This document shows positions 51,937 to 59,884 of a stretch of DNA of 64,000 nt, piece after piece; position 1 is the first letter of the stretch, and each line of letters opens with the position of its first letter. The DNA is taken from the NCBI RefSeq assembly GCF_003627965.1, contig NZ_RBWE01000001.1:2393804-2457803 (forward strand), read 5' to 3'. Both the position numbers and the translations under genes were made by a program. Source of the stretch: Desulfofundulus salinus. GTDB taxonomy: Bacteria; Bacillota; Desulfotomaculia; Desulfotomaculales; Desulfovirgulaceae. Below the pieces are notes generated by a model, which saw only the letters and a program-made list of their open reading frames with translations, ran no database searches and had not been told where the DNA came from.

Positions 51937-53787
51937 TACGCGCGGATCTTGGTCCAGTACTTCCGGTTCGATCTCCAGGGTGGGGCAGAGCCCGCAGCCC
52001 GGGCACCTGCCAGTACGGCAGTCGGGTGTAGCCTTCCCCTCCATGGCCCTTTTGTGTTCCAGGACCAGGTACTTCCTGCTCACACCGGCATCAATGTGAT
52101 CCCAGGGCAAAAGGTCGTCGTAAGCATAACGCCGGTAGGCATACCAGGCCGGATCCAGGCCGGCCATACGAAATGCTTCCTGCCATTTGGCAAAGTCAAA
52201 ACACTCGGACCAGCCGTCAAACCGGCAGCCCAGCCGCCAGGCCTCTTCCAGCACCCGGTCCAGGCGCCGGTCTCCCCGGGCCAGAACGGCCTCCAAAAAG
52301 CTGGTTTCGACCTCATGCCAGTGGAAAACCAGCCCTTTTTCCTTTAACAGCCCCCGCAGGGTTTTTTGCCGGCGGTGCAGCTCATCCATTTCCACCTGGG
52401 GCTCCCACTGGAAGGGTGTATGGGATTTGGGCACAAAGGAGGAGGCGCTGACCGTTACTTTTAGCCTGTTCCCGGGCACACCCAGTTCCCTTCCCCGGGC
52501 CAGCACCTGCCGGGCCAGCCCGGCAATACCCTTAAGGTCCTCTTCCCGTTCCGTAGGCAGGCCGATCATGAAGTAAAGCTTGATGGCCGACCAGCCGGCA
52601 GCAAAGGCGGCCGAAACCGCCTCCATGAGGTTTTCTTCTGTCACGCCCTTATTGATCACATCCCGCAGGCGCTGGGTGCCAGCCTCGGGGGCAAAAGTCA
52701 GACTGGCCCGGCGCACCCGCTGTACTTCCCGGGCCAGGGCTACCGAAAAGGCATCCACCCGTAGTGAGGGCAGGGATACACTTACCCCCATATCCCCCAA
52801 TTGATCAAGCAAAGAGCGCACCACTTCCTGAACCCGGGAGTAGTCGGCCGTACTCAGGGATACCAGGGAAATCTCGTCGTACCCCGTGTGTTTGACAATT
52901 TCACTGGCCTGGCGCAGCAGGGTGGCCGGGCTTTTTTCCCGTACGGGCCGGTAAATTACCCCGGCCTGGCAAAAGCGACAACCCCGGGTACACCCTCTCT
53001 GCACCTCCAGCATACCCCGGTCGTGGACCACACCCAGGTAAGGAACCAGCGGTTTCACGGGAAAAGGAACCCGGTCAAAGTCGCGGATGACCCGTTTGGT
53101 CACCTTTGGCGGCACGCCGTCGGCAATGGGCTCAATGGCGGAAAGGGTTCCGTCGGAGCGATACTCCACCCGGTACAGGGAAGGAACATAAATGCCGGCA
53201 ATTTCCGCCGCCCGGCGCAAAAAATGCCGGCGGTCGGCCCGGTGCCCGCCCAGCTCCAGGTACAGGTCCAGTAGTTCATGAAAAACTTCTTCTCCCTCAC
53301 CAATGACAAAAAGGTCAATAAAACTGGCCAGGGGTTCGGGATTAAAAGCACATGGCCCCCCGGCAATCACCAGGGGGTGTTCCGAACCCCGCTGGTCGCT
53401 GCGCAAAGGGATACCCGCAAGATCCAGCATATTTAATATATTGGTAAAAGTCATTTCGTATTGCAGGGTAAAAGCCAGGATGTCGAAGTCCGCTACCGGC
53501 CGGTGTGACTCCAGGGTAAAGAGGGGTAGTCCCCGGCGGCGCATTTGACTCTCCATATCCACCCACGGGGCGAAGGTGCGCTCCATGAGCGCGTCCTCCC
53601 GGCCGTTCACTACATGATAAAGGATCTGCAGGCCAAGGTGGGACATGCCCACCTCGTAAACGTCGGGAAAGGCAAAGGCTACCCTTACGGGAGTTTTGTC
53701 CCAGTCCTTATATACGGCATTCCATTCCCCGCCCACATAGCGGGCCGGTTTTTGTACCCGGTGTAACACCTGCTCCAGCTCGATCAT
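51922..53787 (-). CDS. TIGR03960 B12-binding radical SAM protein
   Basis: The 621-residue protein has an N-terminal B12-binding-like region and a radical SAM core with CTRGCRFCQAG; a C-terminal Cys-rich tail (DCRTGRCPGCGLC) may bind a further cluster. It always pairs with DUF2344 (TIGR03936). The last codons VNIQ-stop are the GTAAATATTCAG terminal repeat of MITE copy B, so insertion has replaced the natural C-terminus. Catalytic function of the family is not known. Confidence 0.9.
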   Translation of the reverse strand: MIELEQVLHRVQKPARYVGGEWNAVYKDWDKTPVRVAFAFPDVYEVGMSHLGLQILYHVVNGREDALMERTFAPWVDMESQMRRRGLPLFTLESHRPVADFDILAFTLQYEMTFTNILNMLDLAGIPLRSDQRGSEHPLVIAGGPCAFNPEPLASFIDLFVIGEGEEVFHELLDLYLELGGHRADRRHFLRRAAEIAGIYVPSLYRVEYRSDGTLSAIEPIADGVPPKVTKRVIRDFDRVPFPVKPLVPYLGVVHDRGMLEVQRGCTRGCRFCQAGVIYRPVREKSPATLLRQASEIVKHTGYDEISLVSLSTADYSRVQEVVRSLLDQLGDMGVSVSLPSLRVDAFSVALAREVQRVRRASLTFAPEAGTQRLRDVINKGVTEENLMEAVSAAFAAGWSAIKLYFMIGLPTEREEDLKGIAGLARQVLARGRELGVPGNRLKVTVSASSFVPKSHTPFQWEPQVEMDELHRRQKTLRGLLKEKGLVFHWHEVETSFLEAVLARGDRRLDRVLEEAWRLGCRFDGWSECFDFAKWQEAFRMAGLDPAWYAYRRYAYDDLLPWDHIDAGVSRKYLVLEHKRAMEGKATPDCRTGRCPGCGLCPTLEIEPEVLDQDPRVVNIQ

Positions 53788-53894
53788 AAAACCCTCCTGC
53801 TTGTATTATTGCCCGGGGAAAGACGCCTTAAAACTATTTTACCTGTTTAACCAATAGTTGTAAATAGCCTGGAGATAGCGTCATATTTTATATT

Positions 53895-54785
53895 TTAAAG
53901 GGGCCGCAAAGGCAGACGGCCCACAGGCAGGTCTACCCCGTGGCTCAACAAACCATCAATAATCTGGGCTTCGGTAAGAAACCCTTTATACTGCCACTGG
54001 CGGTCAAGAACCAGCACCAGGTGAAACTTCTGGGGTAAAAATGGTTTGACAATTTTGCCCAGGGGGACGTCTTCCAGGGCAATCAGCGGCTGCACGGGAA
54101 GCACGCCAGCCCTCAGGATTTCACCCTTTTTACCGGCCAGTTGACCCATGAACAGGTAGGGGGCCATGCCCCGCTCCCGGGTGGCGGCAAAAAACAAAAA
54201 GAGCCCTGTGAACAGAATATCTAAACCAGTAAAACCAAACAACAACCCCAGGGAGCCCAGCAGCACCACGGCCACGGCAAAGACCTGCCCCAGGGTGGCC
54301 GCCCGGTAGGTGGCCTCCTTTATGCTCATCCTGCCGGCCAGGCCGGCGCGGTAAACCCGGCCGCCATCAAGGGGCAGGGCGGGCAGGAGATTGAAGGCGG
54401 CAATGAGCAGGTTGCACTGGAGAAAAAAAGGCCCCAGTTCATCATGCCATAAACCGTAGTTTTTCATGGCCAGGCCCAAAAGAACCATAACCACATTGCA
54501 TAACGGTCCGGCCGCGGCCACATAAACTTCCTTGACGGGATCCAGGACCAGTTCACTGCCCATGCGGGTCACCCCGCCGAAGGGCAATAATTCCACTTCG
54601 TTCACCGGCACTCCCAGGTACCGGGCACAGGCCACATGGGCAAGCTCATGAACCAGCACTACGGCAAAGGCCACCAGCCCCTTGCCCAGGATGCCGGCCA
54701 CAAAGAAGAGGCCCAAAAGGGCCAGGAAAAAGGTATTCAGGTATAAATCCACCCCCATGATTCGCCCCAGGCGCATAAAAACCAC
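53895..54785 (-). CDS. spoIVFB: Site-2 protease SpoIVFB-like (M50)
   Basis: A 296-residue intramembrane metalloprotease with HELAH (AVVLVHELAHVACARYLG) and a second zinc ligand region ALPLDGGRVYRAG, several membrane helices and a C-terminal CBS-like domain. In sporulating bacteria it cuts pro-sigma-K. It starts 1 base from the SpoIVFA-type gene upstream (54787), the usual pair. Confidence 0.9.
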   Translation of the reverse strand: MVFMRLGRIMGVDLYLNTFFLALLGLFFVAGILGKGLVAFAVVLVHELAHVACARYLGVPVNEVELLPFGGVTRMGSELVLDPVKEVYVAAAGPLCNVVMVLLGLAMKNYGLWHDELGPFFLQCNLLIAAFNLLPALPLDGGRVYRAGLAGRMSIKEATYRAATLGQVFAVAVVLLGSLGLLFGFTGLDILFTGLFLFFAATRERGMAPYLFMGQLAGKKGEILRAGVLPVQPLIALEDVPLGKIVKPFLPQKFHLVLVLDRQWQYKGFLTEAQIIDGLLSHGVDLPVGRLPLRPL

Positions 54786-54786
54786 C

Positions 54787-55524
54787 TCAAAACTGCAACT
54801 TGACCAGGGGATCGATCAACCTTCCCTTTTCCCGCACTTCAAAATGCAAACCGCCGCCGGCCACATCGCCCTTGTCCCCCACTTCAGCCAGTTTTTGCCC
54901 CGCGGCCACCTGCTGCCCGGAGGTCACGGCGATCCCGGTCAACCCGGCGTATAAAGTGTAATCCCCCTCCCCGTGATCAAGGAGCACAAACCGGCCCAGG
55001 GAAGGATCCTCTCCTACCCTGACTACCCGGCCCTCCCGGGCCGCTTTCACGGGCGTACCCACTGGCGCGGCAATATCAATACCCGAATGGAAACGCTCCA
55101 GGTCATCCAGAGGATCCTGCACCCACCCGAACCCCCGCACCACCTTGCCCGAAACGGGGATCTGGAAACGTCCCTCCCCACCGGCAGGAGCCATGGTCTG
55201 GCGGGTGCCCGGGGTTATATCGCCGGGAAAAGGCTGATCCACGTTAACCATTTGCAGGGCCAGCTGCACAACCTTTTGCACCACGGGCTGGTAGTTCCAC
55301 TCGGTGGTCAAAAGGTAGCGCAGGCCTTCCCGCACATGTTCCCCCCCCGGATAAGGAATCTCCCGGGCCAGGAGCAGAATGGCAAGGATAACCACAGCCA
55401 CCATACCCCGCCAGAACCAGCTGTTACCCCGGCTACCCCTGGAAGGGGAGTACCGGTATAACCAGTCCTCCGTACGTGGATGCTCGGAGATGGGGTATTT
55501 TCTTCTCGGCCTGCTCCAAAGCAA
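54787..55524 (-). CDS. spoIVFA: SpoIVFA-like M23 peptidase-domain protein
   Basis: 245 residues: cytoplasmic N-terminus, one membrane helix (FWRGMVAVVILAILLLA), then a periplasmic LytM/M23 domain (HSGIDIAAPVGTPVKAAREG, GGGLHFEVREKGR). SpoIVFA stabilises and restrains SpoIVFB in the outer forespore membrane. The HxxxD-type zinc residues look partly retained, so the domain may or may not be catalytic. Confidence 0.85.
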   Translation of the reverse strand: MLWSRPRRKYPISEHPRTEDWLYRYSPSRGSRGNSWFWRGMVAVVILAILLLAREIPYPGGEHVREGLRYLLTTEWNYQPVVQKVVQLALQMVNVDQPFPGDITPGTRQTMAPAGGEGRFQIPVSGKVVRGFGWVQDPLDDLERFHSGIDIAAPVGTPVKAAREGRVVRVGEDPSLGRFVLLDHGEGDYTLYAGLTGIAVTSGQQVAAGQKLAEVGDKGDVAGGGLHFEVREKGRLIDPLVKLQF

Positions 55525-55588
55525 GATTCATCCCCCCTGCTGGAAAAATTATATTGGACAGGGGGGACAAATATGACAAGCCCCGGTC

Positions 55589-56287
55589 TTAATTTGCCGC
55601 GACATCCTTCTGGTCCAGCCGGCGGTGTAGCACAAAATTTACCGTATCCTGGAGCATCAGGACGGCGATTTCTTCCCGGGGCTCATAATGGGACGCCTGG
55701 ACCCGCACCCGGTAGGTGCCGGCATCAATGCCTTCGAAGGCATAACTGCCGTCGGCAGCGGTAGTGGTTTCGTAAAGCACCTCTTCCTGCTCCATGTCCA
55801 GCACCTGGACCTTTGCCCCAGCCACAGGCTGTCCCGTGGCAAAGGCCGTCACCCTCCCATTTAAGCTGACCGGGGAAAGATATTCCACCTCAATGTCCAG
55901 CCGGCCAATGACACTGATGCGTCCCGGACGCATGGTAGTTTTCTCTATCCCCACTTCATGGCGAATGGAAAGGATGTCCCGGGGATGGGCCAGCGGCCTC
56001 AACCGGATAAAGGTGGTGGTGTCGACCAGACTGCTGAAACAACGGGGGCTCTGGCCATTTTGACCAGGGAGATCAGTGGCGGGAGGAGCTACGGCAAAAA
56101 GTTTGATAGTCGCCTGCACCTGCAGGACGTTGTTTTCCAACACACGGTGGGTTAATGATTCCACCCGGGGGAATATCCTCACCCCGGCTATGGCAGGGTG
56201 AACCGTAACCGAGCCGTACCAGTTTATGCGTTTTTTTGTTATTTGACGCACGGCGCTGCCCTTGGCCAACAGCATAACCTCCCGCAA
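55589..56287 (-). CDS. DUF3794 (SPOCS)-like protein with carboxypeptidase-regulatory-type domain
   Basis: 232 residues. The N-terminal half resembles the DUF3794/SPOCS domain of SipL and spore-coat associated proteins; the C-terminal half (SLNGRVTAFATGQPVAGAKVQVLD, YAFEGIDAGTYRVRVQASHYEP) is a CarboxypepD_reg-like beta domain. No signal peptide. A role in spore or envelope assembly is suggested by the neighbouring spoIVF genes. The start may be ATG 56287 or ATG 56275. Confidence 0.6.
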   Translation of the reverse strand: MREVMLLAKGSAVRQITKKRINWYGSVTVHPAIAGVRIFPRVESLTHRVLENNVLQVQATIKLFAVAPPATDLPGQNGQSPRCFSSLVDTTTFIRLRPLAHPRDILSIRHEVGIEKTTMRPGRISVIGRLDIEVEYLSPVSLNGRVTAFATGQPVAGAKVQVLDMEQEEVLYETTTAADGSYAFEGIDAGTYRVRVQASHYEPREEIAVLMLQDTVNFVLHRRLDQKDVAAN

Positions 56288-56450
56288 AGCAAATTGTTAC
56301 TTGTATTTTTCCCCGCAGGATACCACCCAAAACAGGATTACTACACATCATACAACTCCAGCCCTTAATTTTCCTGGGCTGTTGTTGATTTATTACATCT
56401 TATGTAATATAATATTACAGAAAGTGTAATATCCTGGGAGGCGCGTGACT

Positions 56451-56657
56451 TTGCCCGGTAGATTATTTCCTGTCGGCGGCCCTGTTTCAGAAAAAGACAT
56501 CGTGGACAGAGAGGATTTTATTGCTTCCCTTTAGACAAGGCTGGCTGATGGACTGGATTACCTGATTGCTAAAGGAATCATTGAAAAAAGCGGGCGCGGG
56601 GCGTATAAATTCGTTGAACCGATGTTTCAGGAGTATATTTTGCGCGAGCCCCGGTAG
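56451..56657 (+). pseudogene. AAA/archaeal-type ATPase remnant with internal deletion
   Basis: From TTG 56451 (GGGAGGCG upstream) the frame reads PGRLFPVGGPVSEKDIVDR then EDFIASL-stop, the usual N-terminus of this ATPase family. Then, in another frame, LADGLDYLIAKGIIEKSGRG and AYKFVEPMFQEYILREPR follow to a stop at 56657, the family's winged-helix C-terminus. The ATPase core is gone. The rest of 56288-56784 holds no gene beyond a terminator. Confidence 0.7.
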
Positions 56658-56710
56658 AAAGCATATTTACACCGGCGCAGGCCCGGTAAGAAGATAACGA
56701 AAAAGATACG

Positions 56711-56741
56711 AAACCCGGCGGGGCCGGGCTCTTTCTATTTT
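56711..56741 (+). terminator. Terminator after the ATPase remnant
   Basis: ACCCGGC and GCCGGGCT pair around GGG and are followed by CTTTCTATTTT. Confidence 0.7.
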
Positions 56742-56784
56742 GAACTGACATTTAAAAAAACCTTACAACAACCATGCCCATTTT

Positions 56785-58113
56785 CTAAAACAGGATTTTC
56801 TTGCGCCTCATATAGACGTTAAGCAAAAGCCCCAGCGCCGCCAGGTTCATAATCATGTTGCTACCGCCGTAACTGAAAAGGGGCAACGGGATACCCGTCA
56901 CCGGCATAATCCCGGCCGTCATGCCAATATTGACAAAGATATGAAAGGCAAACATACAAACCACTCCCCCGGCCAGCAGCGTCCCCTGCAGATCTCTGGC
57001 CTGGGAAGCAATTTTTAATCCCCGGTATAAGAGGACCAGGTACAGGCCCAGGAGCACCACCGCTCCCATGAACCCGAACTCCTCGCCTACTACCGAAAAA
57101 ATAAAGTCGGTATGGCGGATGGGCAGGAAGGTGAGGTGGCTCTGGGTACCGCCCAGTAAACCCTTGCCCAGGAGCCCTCCAGAACCAATAGCAATAAGCG
57201 ACTGCCACACGTGGTAGCCCGCCCCCAGCAAATCGCTCTGGGGATCCAGAAAAACGGTCAGCCGGGTCACCTGGTATTCTTTGAGGGTGTGCCGGTGGAA
57301 GGACTCATGCCGGCGATGGGCTTCCCGGTAATCCCTCTCCACCTGTTGATATTTTCTTTGGAGCTCCTGCCTGGCCGTTTCGGAAACGGCCGCCTTTTTT
57401 TGCTGTTCCAGGGCCAGCAGCTGTTTTTCCAGGTCAACGTCGGCATTATGCAGGTACATGTGCAGGACAAACAGGCCAATCATCAGGGCCAGCCCGGCGC
57501 CGATCAGGGCCAGAAGCAACCCCGGCCTGGCCCCGGCCAGAAAAAGCATGCCGAACATGATGGCTACAAACACCAGGGAAGTACCCAGGTCCGGCTGCTT
57601 CAGGATCAAAAGGGTGGGTATCCCTACGTACACAAAACAGGGCAGGAGATCCCGCAGGCGGTTCAAGCGGCCTTCCCGGGCAGACAGGAAACTGGCGAAG
57701 GTGATAATCATGATCAGCTTGGAAAACTCGGAAGGCTGAAAACTAAAGGGACCGATATAAATCCAGCGCTGCGCACCCAGAGCTTCCCGTCCCAAAAAGA
57801 TTACCGCGATTAGCATGACCAGGTTGAGTATATAAAGCCCCCGGGCGTGTTTACAAAGATCTTCGTAGGGTATATACATGATCGCCGCCATGACCCACAA
57901 ACCAACAAAAATCCAGGCCAGCTGTCTGATAACGTAGGTATAGTCCAGGTGCAGGAGTTTCACGGCAAAAAAAAGATTCTTTAACTGGCTGAATGATTCA
58001 TCGGTAAATTCCAGGGTGGCGCTGCCGATGGCCACTAAACTAAAGAGAACCACCATGCCGGCGGCCAGGAGGAGGACATGATCAAGGCTGCGTGCAAACC
58101 GCTTACTAACCAA
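56785..58113 (-). CDS. rodA: RodA/FtsW family lipid II glycosyltransferase
   Basis: 442 residues, about ten membrane helices, with family motifs GAQRWIYIGPFSFQPSEFSKL, KQPDLGTSLVF and MPVTGIPLPLFSYGGS. It polymerises lipid II for cell-wall elongation together with PBP2. It is longer than usual because of a charged helical stretch (about residues 225-290, LEKQLLALEQQKKAAVSETA region) in a loop outside the membrane core. Last gene of the mre-mrdA-min-rod block. Confidence 0.93.
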   Translation of the reverse strand: MVSKRFARSLDHVLLLAAGMVVLFSLVAIGSATLEFTDESFSQLKNLFFAVKLLHLDYTYVIRQLAWIFVGLWVMAAIMYIPYEDLCKHARGLYILNLVMLIAVIFLGREALGAQRWIYIGPFSFQPSEFSKLIMIITFASFLSAREGRLNRLRDLLPCFVYVGIPTLLILKQPDLGTSLVFVAIMFGMLFLAGARPGLLLALIGAGLALMIGLFVLHMYLHNADVDLEKQLLALEQQKKAAVSETARQELQRKYQQVERDYREAHRRHESFHRHTLKEYQVTRLTVFLDPQSDLLGAGYHVWQSLIAIGSGGLLGKGLLGGTQSHLTFLPIRHTDFIFSVVGEEFGFMGAVVLLGLYLVLLYRGLKIASQARDLQGTLLAGGVVCMFAFHIFVNIGMTAGIMPVTGIPLPLFSYGGSNMIMNLAALGLLLNVYMRRKKILF

Positions 58114-58179
58114 GGAAAATCACCGCTTCTTCTGATATCCCTAAAACTACAGGTTTAATTATATACCACCTCCAGAGAC

Positions 58180-58216
58180 AAAAAAAGCCCCGGGGTAATA
58201 CCAAATTACCACAGGG
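58180..58216 (-). terminator. Terminator after minE
   Basis: On the minus strand GGTAAT pairs with ATTACC, followed by CCCCGGGGCTTTTTTTG. Confidence 0.65.
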
Positions 58217-58245
58217 TCAGGGTATGGTGATTATGCGGTTGCCCC

Positions 58246-58539
58246 TTAAATACCCGACGCCAGGTTCCTCGTCACGCGTTTCATACCCTTTACCGGAATG
58301 CTGGCCACCAGGGCCACCTGGGTTTCATTGCTATCCAGGTTGATCTCCAGTGACTCCTCGTCAATGTCCATGTATTTTTCAATAACCTTGATCAATTCCG
58401 TCTTTAAGGTTTGCAAGAGCTGGGGCGAAACACTGGCCCGGTCGTGCACCAGCACCAGGCGCAACCTCTCCTTGGCCACATTTTTACTCCCACCGGCTTC
58501 CCGCCCAAAAACGCGGTTTAAAAACTCCAGCAAGGCCAA
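58246..58539 (-). CDS. minE: Cell division topological factor MinE
   Basis: 97 residues: N-terminal membrane/MinD-binding stretch ALLEFLNRVFG and AKERLRLVLVHDRA, and a C-terminal dimerisation domain. It stimulates MinD ATPase to make the Min system oscillate. Lies 17 bases after minD. Confidence 0.94.
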   Translation of the reverse strand: MALLEFLNRVFGREAGGSKNVAKERLRLVLVHDRASVSPQLLQTLKTELIKVIEKYMDIDEESLEINLDSNETQVALVASIPVKGMKRVTRNLASGI

Positions 58540-58556
58540 CCCCCCTTACCAGTAGA

Positions 58557-59351
58557 TTAGGACAAACCGATCATCCGCCGCAAAAAGCGAGATACAAAAC
58601 CACCTTCGTCCAGATTCATCATCGGTACCGGCTCTCCCTTGATCCGCCGGACAATATTGCGGTAAGCCCGTCCCGAACGGGAACGTTCATCCTGGACCAC
58701 GGGTTCCCCGCGGTTGGTGCTGATCACTACCATCTCGTCTTCCGGCACTACCCCCAAAAGATCGATAGCCAGGATGTCGATAATATCCTCAATGCTCATC
58801 ATATCCCCGTGGCGCACCATGCGCGGGCGAATACGGTTGATAATCAGCTTGGGGTCCCGCAGTTCGGCCGCCTCCAGAAGACCGATGATCCGGTCCGCAT
58901 CCCGTACGGCAGCTACCTCGGGGGTAGTCACCACGATAGCCTTATCCGCCCCGGCAATGGCATTGCGAAAGCCCTGCTCGATCCCTGCCGGACAGTCAAT
59001 AATCACGTAGTCGAATTCCTGCTTGAGTTCCTCACACAGGGCCTTCATCTGGTCCGGGCTAACCGCCGTTTTATCTTTAGTCTGGGCGGCGGGCAAAAGG
59101 AACAACCCCTCGAAGCGCTTGTCCTTGATCAAAGCCTGCCGCAGGCGGCAGTGCCCCCCGGTAACATCAGTTATATCGTAAACAATACGGTTTTCCAGCC
59201 CCAGGACCACGTCCAGGTTGCGAAGCCCGATATCGGCATCCACCAGTACCACCCGGTGCCCGTGAGTGGCCAGGCCAGCCCCCAGGTTGGCCGTGGTGGT
59301 GGTTTTACCAACTCCTCCCTTACCAGACGTAACTACGATGACCTCACCCAT
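58557..59351 (-). CDS. minD: Septum site-determining protein MinD
   Basis: 264-residue ParA-type ATPase with deviant Walker A GKGGVGKT (residues 10-17), VDADIGLRNLDVVLG and a C-terminal amphipathic helix (SRFLRRMIGLS) for membrane binding. It recruits MinC to block FtsZ rings away from midcell. Confidence 0.97.
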   Translation of the reverse strand: MGEVIVVTSGKGGVGKTTTTANLGAGLATHGHRVVLVDADIGLRNLDVVLGLENRIVYDITDVTGGHCRLRQALIKDKRFEGLFLLPAAQTKDKTAVSPDQMKALCEELKQEFDYVIIDCPAGIEQGFRNAIAGADKAIVVTTPEVAAVRDADRIIGLLEAAELRDPKLIINRIRPRMVRHGDMMSIEDIIDILAIDLLGVVPEDEMVVISTNRGEPVVQDERSRSGRAYRNIVRRIKGEPVPMMNLDEGGFVSRFLRRMIGLS

Positions 59352-59383
59352 ATAAGAGCCTCCTCTTCAGCAGTTTCCCATTT

Positions 59384-59788
59384 TCATCCCTGGCGTTCCC
59401 CATTAAAAATTTCGATCGTCACTACACCATTCTTTATCCGGGCCACTTCAGGCTGTTCGGGTTTTGAGCTCTGCTCATCCGGGGGGCGCGTAATGTGACC
59501 GGCAATGCGAAGCTGGGTGGGTTCCAGACGGAAGGCCAGCACCATGGCCTTTTCATTTCCACTGGCGCCGGCGTGAACTACACCCCGTACGGCACCCATC
59601 ACAATGATGTTGCCCGTAGCCACCACCTCCGCCCCCGGGTTGATATCGCCAATAATGACGATATTGCCGTCGTAATGTACCCTTTGACCGGAACGCAAAG
59701 TGCGCTGAATTAAAATCGTGTTATCATCAACCAGTTCATTGGCGCTAGACAGCCACCGGTGCTGCGGGTTCCCTCTCTCCTTGCCCAA
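59384..59788 (-). CDS. minC: MinC lacking its N-terminal domain
   Basis: Only 134 residues, against about 220 normally. The beta-helix C-terminal domain is complete (VHYDGNIVIIGDINPGAEVV, GNIIVMGAVRGVVHAGASGN), which dimerises and binds MinD. The N-terminal domain that attacks FtsZ is absent, and only 96 bases separate this start from the pbp gene, so it is not hidden upstream. TTG 59788 has GGGGGG ahead. Confidence 0.88.
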   Translation of the reverse strand: MGKERGNPQHRWLSSANELVDDNTILIQRTLRSGQRVHYDGNIVIIGDINPGAEVVATGNIIVMGAVRGVVHAGASGNEKAMVLAFRLEPTQLRIAGHITRPPDEQSSKPEQPEVARIKNGVVTIEIFNGERQG

Positions 59789-59884
59789 GGTGTATTCCCC
59801 CCAGTGGTGTTTTAAATTCTACAGGGCGTAACCAAATCCTGCTAGATGAAAAAAAAAGGGCGGGATGCCCGCGTTGTTTTACTT

